A stretch of 54,461 nt of DNA, taken from contig JACRHW010000004.1 of NCBI GenBank assembly GCA_016217555.1, forward strand, positions 1 to 54,461, read 5' to 3'. This document shows positions 9,052 to 18,676 of this stretch, one piece after another; within the stretch, counting starts at the first letter, position 1; the number at the start of each line of letters is the position of its first letter. Source of the DNA: Parcubacteria group bacterium (GTDB lineage: Bacteria; Patescibacteriota; Minisyncoccia; UBA6257; JACRHW01). Made by a program: the position numbers and the translations under genes. The notes under the pieces are model-generated. The model searched no databases. It saw only the letters and a list, made by a program, of their open reading frames with translations, and was not told where the DNA came from.

Positions 9052-9990
9052 CTAGGACTTACTATCGATTTCATGATATTCAAGATGTTTACAAGAAAAA
9101 TACTCTCTTGATAGAGCTTCTAATTGAGAGAAAAAAGTTGCCTCCTTAAGCGCATTTTTTACCTGTGATGCATGATAAATATGCATTCGTTCAAATGAAC
9201 ATCTGTAGTGTCTGAGACGATCCAAAAGACGAAGGAGATGTGCCTCGTAATAGTAAGGATCGCTAAAAAGGGATTCATTCGCTGTGGCATTTTGAAAAAC
9301 ATATGGTTTTGGCCGCCAACGCAGCGGTAACTCACCATGTTCATCTCTTAACGTACATCCCTCGACACAAAGAATAGGTTTTATAATGGGGCCCGATTCT
9401 TGAGGTAATGTAGACCACATCCATCTAAAAAGATCCCTAAGAATGGTTGAGGAAAGAACCGGCGTGTCAAAAAAACAAGCTTGTGGCTGCATAACAAGAT
9501 CGGTGCGCACACTCCCCCAAGAATACATCGAATCCTTATTTTCTATTCTTTCTTTTTTAACATGAAAGAGAGGACGCCCGGGAAGCATCATTGCCTCTAA
9601 ATTATCCCACTCCTGTTTCATAACACCTTTCGAAAAATCAATACGTGCATTACGTTGTTGCACATAAGGAAGAGGAATAGGTGCATAACGATTTCTTACT
9701 ACTTCACCATCCACGATAAGACCCATAAGTGACATAAAAGATCCGTACGTATCACCACATATCATAACAATACCAACGTCTCTTGTGTTTAAAATAGTTC
9801 TTATGATACGCCTAAAAATATCATATATTTTTCTTGCACGTTCAAAACGATACATCCACGGCTGAAGGATTTTAATTTCCTGCTCATTTTTCTTCATTTC
9901 ATTACGAACACCCGCAATAAGCATACTAAGCGCCTCTTGGGTAATAAGCGGTATCGGTCTTCCATCGTGAAAGACAATATGTACTTGCAC
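9052..9990 (-). CDS. hypothetical protein
   Basis: 312 aa intact ORF with a purine-rich region (aaggagggg) upstream of the start; no family recognised. Confidence 0.75.
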   Translation of the reverse strand: MQVHIVFHDGRPIPLITQEALSMLIAGVRNEMKKNEQEIKILQPWMYRFERARKIYDIFRRIIRTILNTRDVGIVMICGDTYGSFMSLMGLIVDGEVVRNRYAPIPLPYVQQRNARIDFSKGVMKQEWDNLEAMMLPGRPLFHVKKERIENKDSMYSWGSVRTDLVMQPQACFFDTPVLSSTILRDLFRWMWSTLPQESGPIIKPILCVEGCTLRDEHGELPLRWRPKPYVFQNATANESLFSDPYYYEAHLLRLLDRLRHYRCSFERMHIYHASQVKNALKEATFFSQLEALSREYFSCKHLEYHEIDSKS

Positions 9991-10146
9991 AGTAACCCCT
10001 CCTTTCTTAAATTTACAAGGTACTTTTGTTTGTCCTATCTACCCATATTTTTAAGATAAAAGCAATACATTTATCCTACTTGACATGGCTTGCAGAAATA
10101 ATAGAATACGAACAAATTATCAAAGGTCGTATAAAAAAGCATTGTT

Positions 10147-10314
10147 ATGATTACACTCAAATCGTCTTTATTTATGGTCAACAGTACAAAAAAGCACAAT
10201 GATGACGACGAAGAGAAGTGGTTCGAAGATGGAGAGGAGGGACTCGACCTTGAAGAGGAGGAGGAAGATGGTGGAGAAAAAGAAGATTCTGAAAAAGAAG
10301 AAAGTTCTGAATAA
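10147..10314 (+). CDS. small acidic protein (55 aa), absent from the ORF track
   Basis: MITLKSSLFMVNSTKKHNDDDEEKWFEDGEEGLDLEEEEEDGGEKEDSEKEESSE*; followed by a terminator hairpin. Confidence 0.55.
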   Translation: MITLKSSLFMVNSTKKHNDDDEEKWFEDGEEGLDLEEEEEDGGEKEDSEKEESSE

Positions 10315-10348
10315 ATGCACGTCTTTGTCTCTTTAGATACAAACCCTT

Positions 10349-10377
10349 GATCCCATAAGAATTCTCTTGTGGGATTT
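10349..10377 (+). terminator. terminator ATCCCATAAGA-ATTC-TCTTGTGGGATTTT
   Basis: Inverted repeat plus T-rich tail. Confidence 0.8.
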
Positions 10378-10460
10378 TAATTTATTGCTCAAAAGCTTAA
10401 AATGATGTACAATAATTAAAGGTGTAGTTTCTGTGAAAATAATATAGCTATCTCTATAAA

Positions 10461-12905
10461 ATGAAAAAGAAGAAAAAAATACTACATTCGTTTCTCCTCT
10501 GGGGTCTTTTTTTATTGTTTGTAATTATCAGTGTAGGAAGTATTACCGTACTGTATATTTCTCTCGATCTTCCGCAAGTTGAACATTTCAGTGAGCGCCC
10601 CGTTCCCCAAACAACAAAGATATACGATAGAACGGGTCAGGTACTTTTGTATGATCTCTATGGAGACCAAAAAAGAACAACTATTTCTTTAAAAGAAGTT
10701 CCTCTTTATGTGCAACGTGCCACCCTCGCCTTAGAAGATAAAGATTTTTATAATCACTCCGCCTTTAGCATAAAAGGTATTGCTCGTTCATTACTCGTGA
10801 ATGTACGCGGAGGAGAGGCCCTTCAAGGTGGATCCACAATAACACAACAATTGGTTAAAAATGCCCTCCTTGATCCACAAAAAACAATTTCGAGAAAGAT
10901 AAAAGAGCTAATCCTTGCTTACAAACTTGAACAACAATATTCAAAGGATCAAATCCTTGAACTTTATCTCAACGAAATTCCTTATGGAGGAAACGCGTAC
11001 GGGATTGAGGTAGCAAGCCAAACGTATTTTGATAAATCAACAAAAGATCTTACCCTTGCAGAAGCGGCCACCCTTGCAGCACTCCCTAAGGCACCCACCT
11101 ACTACTCCCCTTATGGAAGTAATACAAAGAAATTATTTGAACGAGAACGTTATGGACTCAAAACAATGAAAGATCTCGGATGGATCACCGATGAAGAATA
11201 TAATAATGCCATTGCCGAAAAAATTACCTTCGTTCCTCAAAAAGTAGCTATTCGCGCCCCTCATTTTGTAATGATGGTTATTAACTATCTTAACACTCAG
11301 TATGGAGAAGATTTTGTACGAAATGCAGGATTAAAAGTAACAACCACGCTTGATTGGCCAACACAACAAATTGCTGAAGACGTTGTTAAAAAAGGGGCGG
11401 AACGTAATACTGAACTTTATAAAGGAACAAACGCTGCTTTACTTAGTGAAGATCCAAAAACAGGTCAGATTATCAGTCTTGTAGGATCTCGAGATTATTT
11501 TGATACAGCTCATGAAGGTAATTTTGATGTAACAACCCAAGGGTTACGCCAACCAGGTTCTTCATTTAAACCTATTGCCTATATTGCCGCCTTCAAAAAG
11601 GGATATTCTCCACAAACTGTTTTATTTGATCTTAAAACAGAGTTCGATACTACAAATGATCCTAATAATAGTTATCAACCAGAAAATTATGATCATATCT
11701 ATGGCGGTCCTGTAACACTCAAACGTGCTCTTGCAAATAGTTTAAACGTCCCAGCAGTAAAGGTGCTTTATCTTGCTGGAATGCAAAATGTAATAGACAC
11801 GGCCAAATCGTTTGGTATCACCACCTTAGGAGATTATCGACGCTATGGTCTCTCCCTTGTTCTCGGAGGAGGTGAGGTACACCTCATCGAAATGGTACAC
11901 GCCTATTCTGTCTTTTCACAGGAGGGTAATCAGCATAAACAACAATTTATTCTCAAGGTTGAATCAAAAGAGGAAAAAACACTCGAAGAATATCAGGATG
12001 AACAACACCAAGTAATAGAACCTGTATATACACAAGAAATCAATGATATTCTATCGGATGATGATGCACGTTCACGATTATTTACCTACCATGGCCCACT
12101 TTATTTTGATGGGTATGATGTTGCTGCAAAAACAGGAACAACCAACGATTATCGAGATGCATGGGTTATTGGATACACTCCAAATATTGTAACCGGTATT
12201 TGGGCAGGAAATAACGACAATACTCCTATGCAAAAAAATGCAGGCAGTATTCTTGCCGCAGTGCCTATTCTTCATGATTTTTATACACAAGTTCTCCCAA
12301 CACGTCCTAAAGAATTTTTTACAAAACCAACTCCCGTCTACAGTAATAAACCGATGTTAAATGGAGAATATATTACCGAAATATCCTCTCCCGATGGATC
12401 AATGCATAACGAAGTACATGATATTCTTTATTATGTAGATAGAAACAACCCACAAGGAGCAGAACCACTCAACCCTAATAGTGATGCACAATTTAAAAAT
12501 TGGGAGGAACCAGTTTTTGCATGGGTCGCACAAAACAATATCCAAATTAAAAAAACGAAAACATCCCCTATTATATCTCCTTTACCACCCTCCTCTCTTT
12601 TTGATGCTATTCAAAAACCTCCTGTCATTATTTCTCTTCCCATCACACTAGAAATAACAAATCCAGAAAATGGAGGTTATATTTATCTTCCTTTTGATGG
12701 AGATGTTTCCTTTAACCAAACTCCACAAAACGTAAAAATATTTTTTAATGATACACTTGTTCAAGACAATACTTCTCCACACATCACAGAACACTTTACT
12801 ATTTCAAGAGGAGAACTTTATATGCAAAACTCTCTTCGTATTGAGGCAACAAACGCTTCAGGAAAAACAACTTCAAAAGAAATAATCTTGTTTGGTAAAA
12901 ACTAG
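10461..12905 (+). CDS. class A penicillin-binding protein (glycosyltransferase GT51 + transpeptidase)
   Basis: EDKDFYNHSAFSIKGIARSLLVN, GGSTITQQLVKN, RQPGSSFKPIAYIAA (SxxK), AAKTGTTNDYRDAW (KTG). Confidence 0.95.
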   Translation: MKKKKKILHSFLLWGLFLLFVIISVGSITVLYISLDLPQVEHFSERPVPQTTKIYDRTGQVLLYDLYGDQKRTTISLKEVPLYVQRATLALEDKDFYNHSAFSIKGIARSLLVNVRGGEALQGGSTITQQLVKNALLDPQKTISRKIKELILAYKLEQQYSKDQILELYLNEIPYGGNAYGIEVASQTYFDKSTKDLTLAEAATLAALPKAPTYYSPYGSNTKKLFERERYGLKTMKDLGWITDEEYNNAIAEKITFVPQKVAIRAPHFVMMVINYLNTQYGEDFVRNAGLKVTTTLDWPTQQIAEDVVKKGAERNTELYKGTNAALLSEDPKTGQIISLVGSRDYFDTAHEGNFDVTTQGLRQPGSSFKPIAYIAAFKKGYSPQTVLFDLKTEFDTTNDPNNSYQPENYDHIYGGPVTLKRALANSLNVPAVKVLYLAGMQNVIDTAKSFGITTLGDYRRYGLSLVLGGGEVHLIEMVHAYSVFSQEGNQHKQQFILKVESKEEKTLEEYQDEQHQVIEPVYTQEINDILSDDDARSRLFTYHGPLYFDGYDVAAKTGTTNDYRDAWVIGYTPNIVTGIWAGNNDNTPMQKNAGSILAAVPILHDFYTQVLPTRPKEFFTKPTPVYSNKPMLNGEYITEISSPDGSMHNEVHDILYYVDRNNPQGAEPLNPNSDAQFKNWEEPVFAWVAQNNIQIKKTKTSPIISPLPPSSLFDAIQKPPVIISLPITLEITNPENGGYIYLPFDGDVSFNQTPQNVKIFFNDTLVQDNTSPHITEHFTISRGELYMQNSLRIEATNASGKTTSKEIILFGKN

Positions 12906-13017
12906 GAATGTATCTGATATACCCTTTTAAACAAATTTATAAAAAATTAACTGTCTTTCAAACTTATTCTTATTATCTTGACATCCATCAAAACACCCAA
13001 TTATGCAATACTAGATA

Positions 13018-14127
13018 CTAGATTTTAATAGGCATCACAATATAATAGGCACTTTTATCTATAAGAGATTCTATTTTAATAGGCTTTTCTCCATTGACGA
13101 TACTTATTTTAAGATTTGCATCATCTATTGCTTTAGCTCCATCCTGAATATAACGAGCATTCATCCTTAAAAATTGTTCTATTCCCTTCACTTGTCCCGG
13201 AACATTTATTTCTCCTGCACCAAATACAGTGTTTGAAGATTTTATTTTAACAACTCCCTCGTCAGGTGCTATATGCATAGTGATATCATTAAGTTTTGAA
13301 CTAAAAACACTTGAAAGACGAACAGCATCAGTAAGACCACTTTTACTTACTAAAAGTTCGGTTTCAAACTCTTTCGGAACAAAATGTTCGTAAGAAGGAT
13401 AAGTACCATCGACAAGATTCGAAATAAGAACAAATCCATCAAGTATAAATACACTCTGATGTGCTTCTATTATTATTTTTAATACTCCTGTCGGTGAAGT
13501 ATCAAGCATGCGCCCAAGAAGTTGTAATGTTTTTGTAGGAATAATACAAGAGATAGCTTCTACCTCACTCTTAAGTATATCTATCTGTTTTTCTGCAAGT
13601 CGAAATCCATCACTTCCTGCAAGTATTAATTTTTTCTTACTCTCATGCATACTCACATACATTCCATTAAGCTCAGGACGAATGGTATTAAAAGATATTG
13701 CAAGAAACACTGTATCTATTCCCTTTTTAAATTGCTTCGCTTCTACCTCAACGTAGGTGGTTTCCTGAATTTTTGGAATAAGAGGAAAATCTGAAATAGA
13801 TACCGTTACTAACTCCCCCTGAAACATATCGGTATGTATCTGTAATTGATTATCTTTTGTACTACATTCTATTTTTTCATCTTTGATATTGTTTATTACC
13901 TGAAATAGTAGAGAACCTGAAACAGCAACCTCCCCCTCCTCTTCTATTTTTCCTGGAATGGTTGCAATAAGAGCTGTTTCTAAATTGGTTGCAATAAGTT
14001 GAATCTTACCCGATTGTGCTTTAATAAGAATATTTTTTAAAATAGGCATTATCTCATTAGTACCTAATGATTTTTCTACAATACTTAATGCATTATTTAA
14101 ATGGTCTCTTAATAAAATACATTTCAT
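13018..14127 (-). CDS. dnaN: DNA polymerase III subunit beta
   Basis: Full-length sliding clamp; N-term MKCILLRDHLNNALSIVEKSLGTNEIMPILKNILI, C-term ...YYIVMPIKI. Confidence 0.95.
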   Translation of the reverse strand: MKCILLRDHLNNALSIVEKSLGTNEIMPILKNILIKAQSGKIQLIATNLETALIATIPGKIEEEGEVAVSGSLLFQVINNIKDEKIECSTKDNQLQIHTDMFQGELVTVSISDFPLIPKIQETTYVEVEAKQFKKGIDTVFLAISFNTIRPELNGMYVSMHESKKKLILAGSDGFRLAEKQIDILKSEVEAISCIIPTKTLQLLGRMLDTSPTGVLKIIIEAHQSVFILDGFVLISNLVDGTYPSYEHFVPKEFETELLVSKSGLTDAVRLSSVFSSKLNDITMHIAPDEGVVKIKSSNTVFGAGEINVPGQVKGIEQFLRMNARYIQDGAKAIDDANLKISIVNGEKPIKIESLIDKSAYYIVMPIKI

Positions 14128-14159
14128 ACCGTAACGTTATTATTTAATATATTAAATTA

Positions 14160-14400
14160 GTAGTTATAGTAATAAAGAAAAGAAATTCTGTGGAAGAAAA
14201 CATTTTTTAAGAAATAGTCTCAAAAAAGTATTCACACTACTATGTGTATAAAAGAGGGATAGATGGAGTATATATATGTGAATAACTTTTCGTTTAAAAA
14301 ATCTTTCTGAAACTTTGTTTTTTATTCCCGTTTTATGCACACACCTTTCCACTACTTATACCCCTCCTTATCCCTACCTTATCCACAATACGAATGTATA
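14160..14400. other. candidate replication origin (oriC) with DnaA boxes
   Basis: TTATNCACA boxes: 14243-14251 (-), 14277-14285 (-), 14333-14341 (+), 14379-14387 (+, perfect TTATCCACA); AT-rich; between dnaN and dnaA. Confidence 0.75.
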
Positions 14401-14401
14401 A

Positions 14402-14500
14402 AATACTAATATACAAATGTTGCGAATGATACTAATCGTACGAATTTTTTTACGTATTCGTACTCATTCGTATCATTTGCATGATTCGTATATTGGTATA
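14402..14500 (-). repeat. family-A intergenic palindromic repeat, copy 3
   Basis: aatactaatatacaaatgttgcgaat...cgtatattggtata directly after dnaA stop. Confidence 0.88.
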
Positions 14501-14505
14501 GTTTA

Positions 14506-15876
14506 TCAACTATTATGTATTCTTTCTATAATCTCTGAGATCATTCTATTGAGATTTGTGCTTTTTATAATTTCTCTCTCTATTTTGTTATATGCGTGAA
14601 TAGCGGTGGTATGATCTCTGTTTCCAAATTTTGCTCCAATGAAAGGATACGAAGCCTTGAGTTCCTTTCGTAAAAGATACATTGCCACCTGACGAGGGAG
14701 AACTATTTCTTTTTTTCGGTCGTGCCCCATTATTTCCTTTTCATTAATTTCAAAGAAATCAGCAGTCGTCTTGATAATTTTAAGAGGCGATATCATTTTA
14801 ATAGGATTATCAAGATATGCCTGTAAAATACGCTCCATTTCTACCACTTCTGGAGGCACCCCGCGCTGTCGGGTAAGGAAAATGGCCTTCGTAAGCATCC
14901 CTTCAAGCTCTCTTATGTTTTTTTGTACCTTTGTGGCAATGAGGTTGATAATTTCATCAGGAAGTTCCAAATTTTTTTCTATAAGTTTGTTACGTAAAAT
15001 TGCTACACGCATTTCGTATTCGGGAAATTGAATATCCGCAATCATTCCTCCCTCAAAACGAGATTTTAAGCGTTCTTCAAGGGTTGGTAGGGCTCGCGGG
15101 GGGCGGTCAGAAGACAGAATAATCTGCTTATTATTATTAAAGAGTGCGTTAAACGTATGAAAGAATTCCTCCTCGGTACGCTCCCTCCCTCCAATAAACT
15201 GAATATCATCAATGATAAGTACATCAACATCTCTATATTTGTGTTTCATCGCTTCAATTCTCTCGAGGCTTTTATTTTGGAGAGCGGTAACAACATCGTT
15301 CGTAAATTTTTCTGAGGTAACATAAAGTACCTTCACTTTATTGTGATATTGTTTCATTATTTCGTTTCCTGTTGCCTGAAGAAGGTGAGTTTTTCCTACA
15401 CCAACCGTTCCATAAATAAAGAGCGGATTATATTTTTTTCCAATAGCATCACGAATTGCAAAACATGCCGCTGCAGCAAGCTCGTTAGTAGGGCCGACTA
15501 CAAAATGATCAAAGGTGTATCGTGGGTTAAGGCCGGTAGAAGGATCGACCCCTTGTTCTGCAATTTCAAGTTGGAATTCTTCTGTTGGTAGTTGTGTATG
15601 TCTAAGAGGTGTCGCAGTTGCCGTGGTACTTGTGGAAAGGATGACGTACTCGGCATTTTTAATAGAGCTGTCATGGGTGTGAAGGAGACGAATAATTTGC
15701 TTATGGTATTTATTTTCCACCCACTCTTTTGCGAAATTCGATTTTAATGATATTTTTGCAGTTCCTTGATCAACACCAGAGAGGCTACTATGTTTTAACC
15801 ACGTAATAAAATTTGCTTTTGAAATTTGTAATTCTAATTCCCCTAAAATTCGTTGCCACAATTCGTCGAAATTCAT
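14506..15876 (-). CDS. dnaA: chromosomal replication initiator protein DnaA
   Basis: Walker A GTVGVGKTHLLQA, Walker B VLIIDDIQF, signature HDRKKEIVLPRQVAMYL...GNRDHTTAIHA. Confidence 0.97.
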   Translation of the reverse strand: MNFDELWQRILGELELQISKANFITWLKHSSLSGVDQGTAKISLKSNFAKEWVENKYHKQIIRLLHTHDSSIKNAEYVILSTSTTATATPLRHTQLPTEEFQLEIAEQGVDPSTGLNPRYTFDHFVVGPTNELAAAACFAIRDAIGKKYNPLFIYGTVGVGKTHLLQATGNEIMKQYHNKVKVLYVTSEKFTNDVVTALQNKSLERIEAMKHKYRDVDVLIIDDIQFIGGRERTEEEFFHTFNALFNNNKQIILSSDRPPRALPTLEERLKSRFEGGMIADIQFPEYEMRVAILRNKLIEKNLELPDEIINLIATKVQKNIRELEGMLTKAIFLTRQRGVPPEVVEMERILQAYLDNPIKMISPLKIIKTTADFFEINEKEIMGHDRKKEIVLPRQVAMYLLRKELKASYPFIGAKFGNRDHTTAIHAYNKIEREIIKSTNLNRMISEIIERIHNS

Positions 15877-16144
15877 GAGAAAAAGAATAAAAAATTATTT
15901 GATACCCGAATTATAGCACCACCTATACCCTAAGCAAGTCTTGACCAACGAAGAAATTGTGAAGAAATTGTGAACAACTTTATTTTTTGAAATTATGTTG
16001 AAATTTACTCATTTATTGGTGAGTGAATATACAAAACAAAATTAAAATTACACCACACAAATTGTTTTTCTTCTTTTTTTCTTTGTCATTCCCGCGATTT
16101 ATGGTGAGCTTAGTCGAACCAAGGCGGGAATCCAGAATTCTTCT

Positions 16145-16250
16145 CCACCCAAACCAAAAACTCATCGTAAAGCGGGGTGACCGTTATAGTCCCCCTATTA
16201 TAGCGATACAACCTGACTCCCCCTTGAGGATTCGTTTTTGGTCTGGGTGG
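16145..16250. repeat. long stem-loop upstream of rpmH (CCACCCAAACCAAAAACTCA ... TCGTTTTTGGTCTGGGTGG)
   Basis: About 19-nt imperfect inverted repeat with internal paired segments. Confidence 0.6.
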
Positions 16251-16301
16251 GGGGGGTGGGAGTTATTGAAAAATTAAGAAGAATGTGCATAATACATATA
16301 T

Positions 16302-16439
16302 ATGCCAAAACGAACCTATCAACCAAAAAAGAAGAAGCGCGCACGAACACACGGGTTTCTTAAACGTTCAGCCACTCCAGGGGGAAGTAAGGTGTTGCAG
16401 AATCGTCGTAGGAAGGGGCGCAAATCTTTGAGTGTATAA
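16302..16439 (+). CDS. rpmH: 50S ribosomal protein L34 (45 aa), absent from the ORF track
   Basis: [45 protein letters not shown]; upstream of rnpA. Confidence 0.97.
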   Translation: MPKRTYQPKKKKRARTHGFLKRSATPGGSKVLQNRRRKGRKSLSV

Positions 16440-16450
16440 AATTCCTTCTT

Positions 16451-16531
16451 GTCATCCTGAACGTAGTGAAGGATCTCCTTCTACTGCACTGGTTATGAAA
16501 TCAAGAGATTTCTCGGCAGGCTCGGAATGAC
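16451..16531. repeat. GTCATCCTGAACGTAGTGAAGGATCT...GGAATGAC repeat (family M)
   Basis: Related copies at 21972, 22907, 27138, 36423 and flanking 18343-18624. Confidence 0.85.
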
Positions 16532-16543
16532 GGAGAGAAATAT

Positions 16544-16888
16544 ATGCTTACCAAACCACACCGGCTTCTTCGGACTCATAATTTTGAGGAGGTGTTTAAA
16601 AAAGGGAAAAAGGCGACGACGCCCTTTTTTGTTGTATATGCAAGAGAGAATGGATTGTCTCTCTCTCGGTTTGCGATTGTAGTATCCCTGAAGGTAAGCA
16701 AAAAGGCAGTGGAACGAAATCTCGTTAAGCGGAGAATACGATCTTTTATACATATTAAGCTGGCTTCTTTTAAAAAAGGGTATGATGTGATAATAAGGGT
16801 ACAGGGCGGTGCGGTGGTTACGCTCCCCTATCAAGAATTAGAAAAGGAACTTATCGAAGTATTTAGTAAGGCACATTTATTTAATTAA
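16544..16888 (+). CDS. rnpA: ribonuclease P protein component
   Basis: RLLRTHNFEEVFKKGKKATTPFFVVY...SKKAVERNLVKRRIR; context rpmH-rnpA-yidC. Confidence 0.93.
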   Translation: MLTKPHRLLRTHNFEEVFKKGKKATTPFFVVYARENGLSLSRFAIVVSLKVSKKAVERNLVKRRIRSFIHIKLASFKKGYDVIIRVQGGAVVTLPYQELEKELIEVFSKAHLFN

Positions 16889-16987
16889 AAACTCAAAACG
16901 CAAAAGTCAAAACTGCAACTAAAAACGTAAAACTTTTGATTTTTGAGTTAAAGTTTTGCGTTTTGACCTTTAAGTTTTGAATTTTTA
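16889..16987. repeat. family-Q AT-rich palindrome (AAAAGTCAAAACTGCAACTAAAAA...)
   Basis: Large inverted repeat exactly filling the gap between rnpA stop and yidC start. Confidence 0.85.
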
Positions 16988-16989
16988 CT

Positions 16990-17679
16990 ATGTCATTTCT
17001 CTACAACGAATTTATTTTTCGTCCCCTCATAAATCTTTTATTTTTTGTGTACAACACAATCGCTTTTTCTGATGCGGGTGTTGCTATTCTTTTGTTTACG
17101 ATTATTGTTCGCGTGCTTATCTTCCCCCTCTTCTATAAGAACATGCGCTACCAGCTTGTGATGCAAAAATTACAACCCGAAGTTGTTTGTATCCAAAAAG
17201 AGCTTAAAGATGAGAAGGAAAAGCAGGTGAAGGCGATGATTGATGTATATGCAAAACATAAAATCAATCCTTTTTCTGGATTCGTGTTTATTATCGTACA
17301 AGTTACACTTCTTATTGCACTCTATCAAATTAGCATGACAGCGTTTGATCCTAAAATCGCTTTTTCATACCCCTACTCATTTGTCCACATTGCACTTCCT
17401 CTGGGGCACACCTTTCTTGGTTTTTTTGACATAAGTGTCCCCTATCTTGGCGTAGCTATTCTTGCGGGAATACTACAATTTTTACAGTCACGTTATTTTA
17501 TGCCGCAAACAGCCACAGGAGATGCTGCGCAGATGATGAAGACGATGAATTTCATCTTCCCTTTACTCACGCTTACAATTTTGGTAAAACTACCAGCAGT
17601 GGTAGGGTTGTACTGGGTGGCGAGCTCATTGTTTTCGATGGGAGAGTATATTGTCACTAAAAAACTAATGAAAGAATAG
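16990..17679 (+). CDS. yidC: membrane protein insertase YidC/Oxa1 family
   Basis: AVLFTIIVRVLIFPL-type motif, five TM segments, genomic context. Confidence 0.93.
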   Translation: MSFLYNEFIFRPLINLLFFVYNTIAFSDAGVAILLFTIIVRVLIFPLFYKNMRYQLVMQKLQPEVVCIQKELKDEKEKQVKAMIDVYAKHKINPFSGFVFIIVQVTLLIALYQISMTAFDPKIAFSYPYSFVHIALPLGHTFLGFFDISVPYLGVAILAGILQFLQSRYFMPQTATGDAAQMMKTMNFIFPLLTLTILVKLPAVVGLYWVASSLFSMGEYIVTKKLMKE

Positions 17680-17799
17680 AACCTACATTTTTGGTGTATT
17701 TCTTCGTCAAAAGCTCCGATGCTCGACACGATATCTCTTTAATATCGCTTACTCCACTTCTCGCTTTTTCCTTGAACTACGCTCAAATATGTAAGTTCT
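17678..17799 (-). repeat. family-K structured repeat, copy 2
   Basis: Terminal inverted repeats AGAACCTACATTT/AAATATGTAAGTTCT; starts at yidC stop. Confidence 0.85.
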
Positions 17800-17821
17800 G
17801 ACCATGACGATATAAAATATT

Positions 17822-18262
17822 ATGGAACAACTCAAAGGACTTATTGAAGAATTTTTGCATAACATGGGTATTAGAAACCCTGGTGTTTCAATTGCTCAGG
17901 GGGGTATGCAGACTAAGGTAAGTATTTCGCTTGATGATGCGGGATACATGATTGGAAAAGAAGGTGAAAACATTCATGATATTGAGAAAATGTTGAAATT
18001 ACTTGCAAAACGAAAGGGGTTCGAGGGAATGTTTTCGATTGACATCAATAACTATCGAGGTGAAAGAGAGACAAAACTCAAGGACTATATTCGCAAGGTA
18101 GCGCGCCAAGTAGTAATGACAAAAAAAGAGATAAAACTTCCTCCTATGAGACCTTTTGAACGCAGAGTAATTCATCTTGAGCTAGCCACCCACCCCGATA
18201 TCGTTACCGAAAGCATCGGTAATGGTGATGAGAGATATGTGGTGGTGAAACCATACCCATAA
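17822..18262 (+). CDS. jag: Jag/KhpB-like RNA-binding protein (KH + R3H)
   Basis: GYMIGKEGENIHDIEKMLKLLAKR KH; R3H-like LPPMRPFERRVIHLELATHPDIVTESIGNGDERYVVVKP. Confidence 0.92.
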   Translation: MEQLKGLIEEFLHNMGIRNPGVSIAQGGMQTKVSISLDDAGYMIGKEGENIHDIEKMLKLLAKRKGFEGMFSIDINNYRGERETKLKDYIRKVARQVVMTKKEIKLPPMRPFERRVIHLELATHPDIVTESIGNGDERYVVVKPYP

Positions 18263-18306
18263 CGGAATTTTTAATTACTAATATCTAATTTTCAACAAAA
18301 ATTTTC

Positions 18307-18652
18307 GTCATCCTGAGGTTTTAGCCGAAGGATCCCTCGTTTATGAAGAAAGAGTATTATGACTACATAGCGATGAATAAGGGAGGGAGTGTTCTTTATA
18401 CAGGCGTCACTAATAATTTGGAGCGACGTATGTATGAACATACACATAAACTGGTTTCTGGATTTACTGCACAGTACAATGTAAACAAACTCGTGTATTA
18501 TGAACTATTCAATAGTCCAGAAGAAGCAATTGTGGCGGAAAAGAAAACAAAAGGGTGGTTACGAAAGAGGAAGATTGAATTAATTCAACAAATAAATCCA
18601 GAAATGAAAGATCTTCTTTTATAGAGAGATCCTTCACTTCATTCAGGATGAC
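18307..18652. mobile_element. candidate GIY-YIG element bounded by inverted family-M repeat halves
   Basis: GTCATCCTGAGG...CGAAGGATCCCTCG (18307-18339) and GAGATCCTTCACTTCATTCAGGATGAC (18626-18652) flank the ORF. Confidence 0.55.
18343..18624 (+). CDS. GIY-YIG nuclease family protein
   Basis: YYDYIAMNKGGSVLYTGVTNNLERRMYEH; 93 aa. Confidence 0.9.
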   Translation: MKKEYYDYIAMNKGGSVLYTGVTNNLERRMYEHTHKLVSGFTAQYNVNKLVYYELFNSPEEAIVAEKKTKGWLRKRKIELIQQINPEMKDLLL

Positions 18653-18676
18653 AGTGGTTTTTAGAAAGTAGAAATT

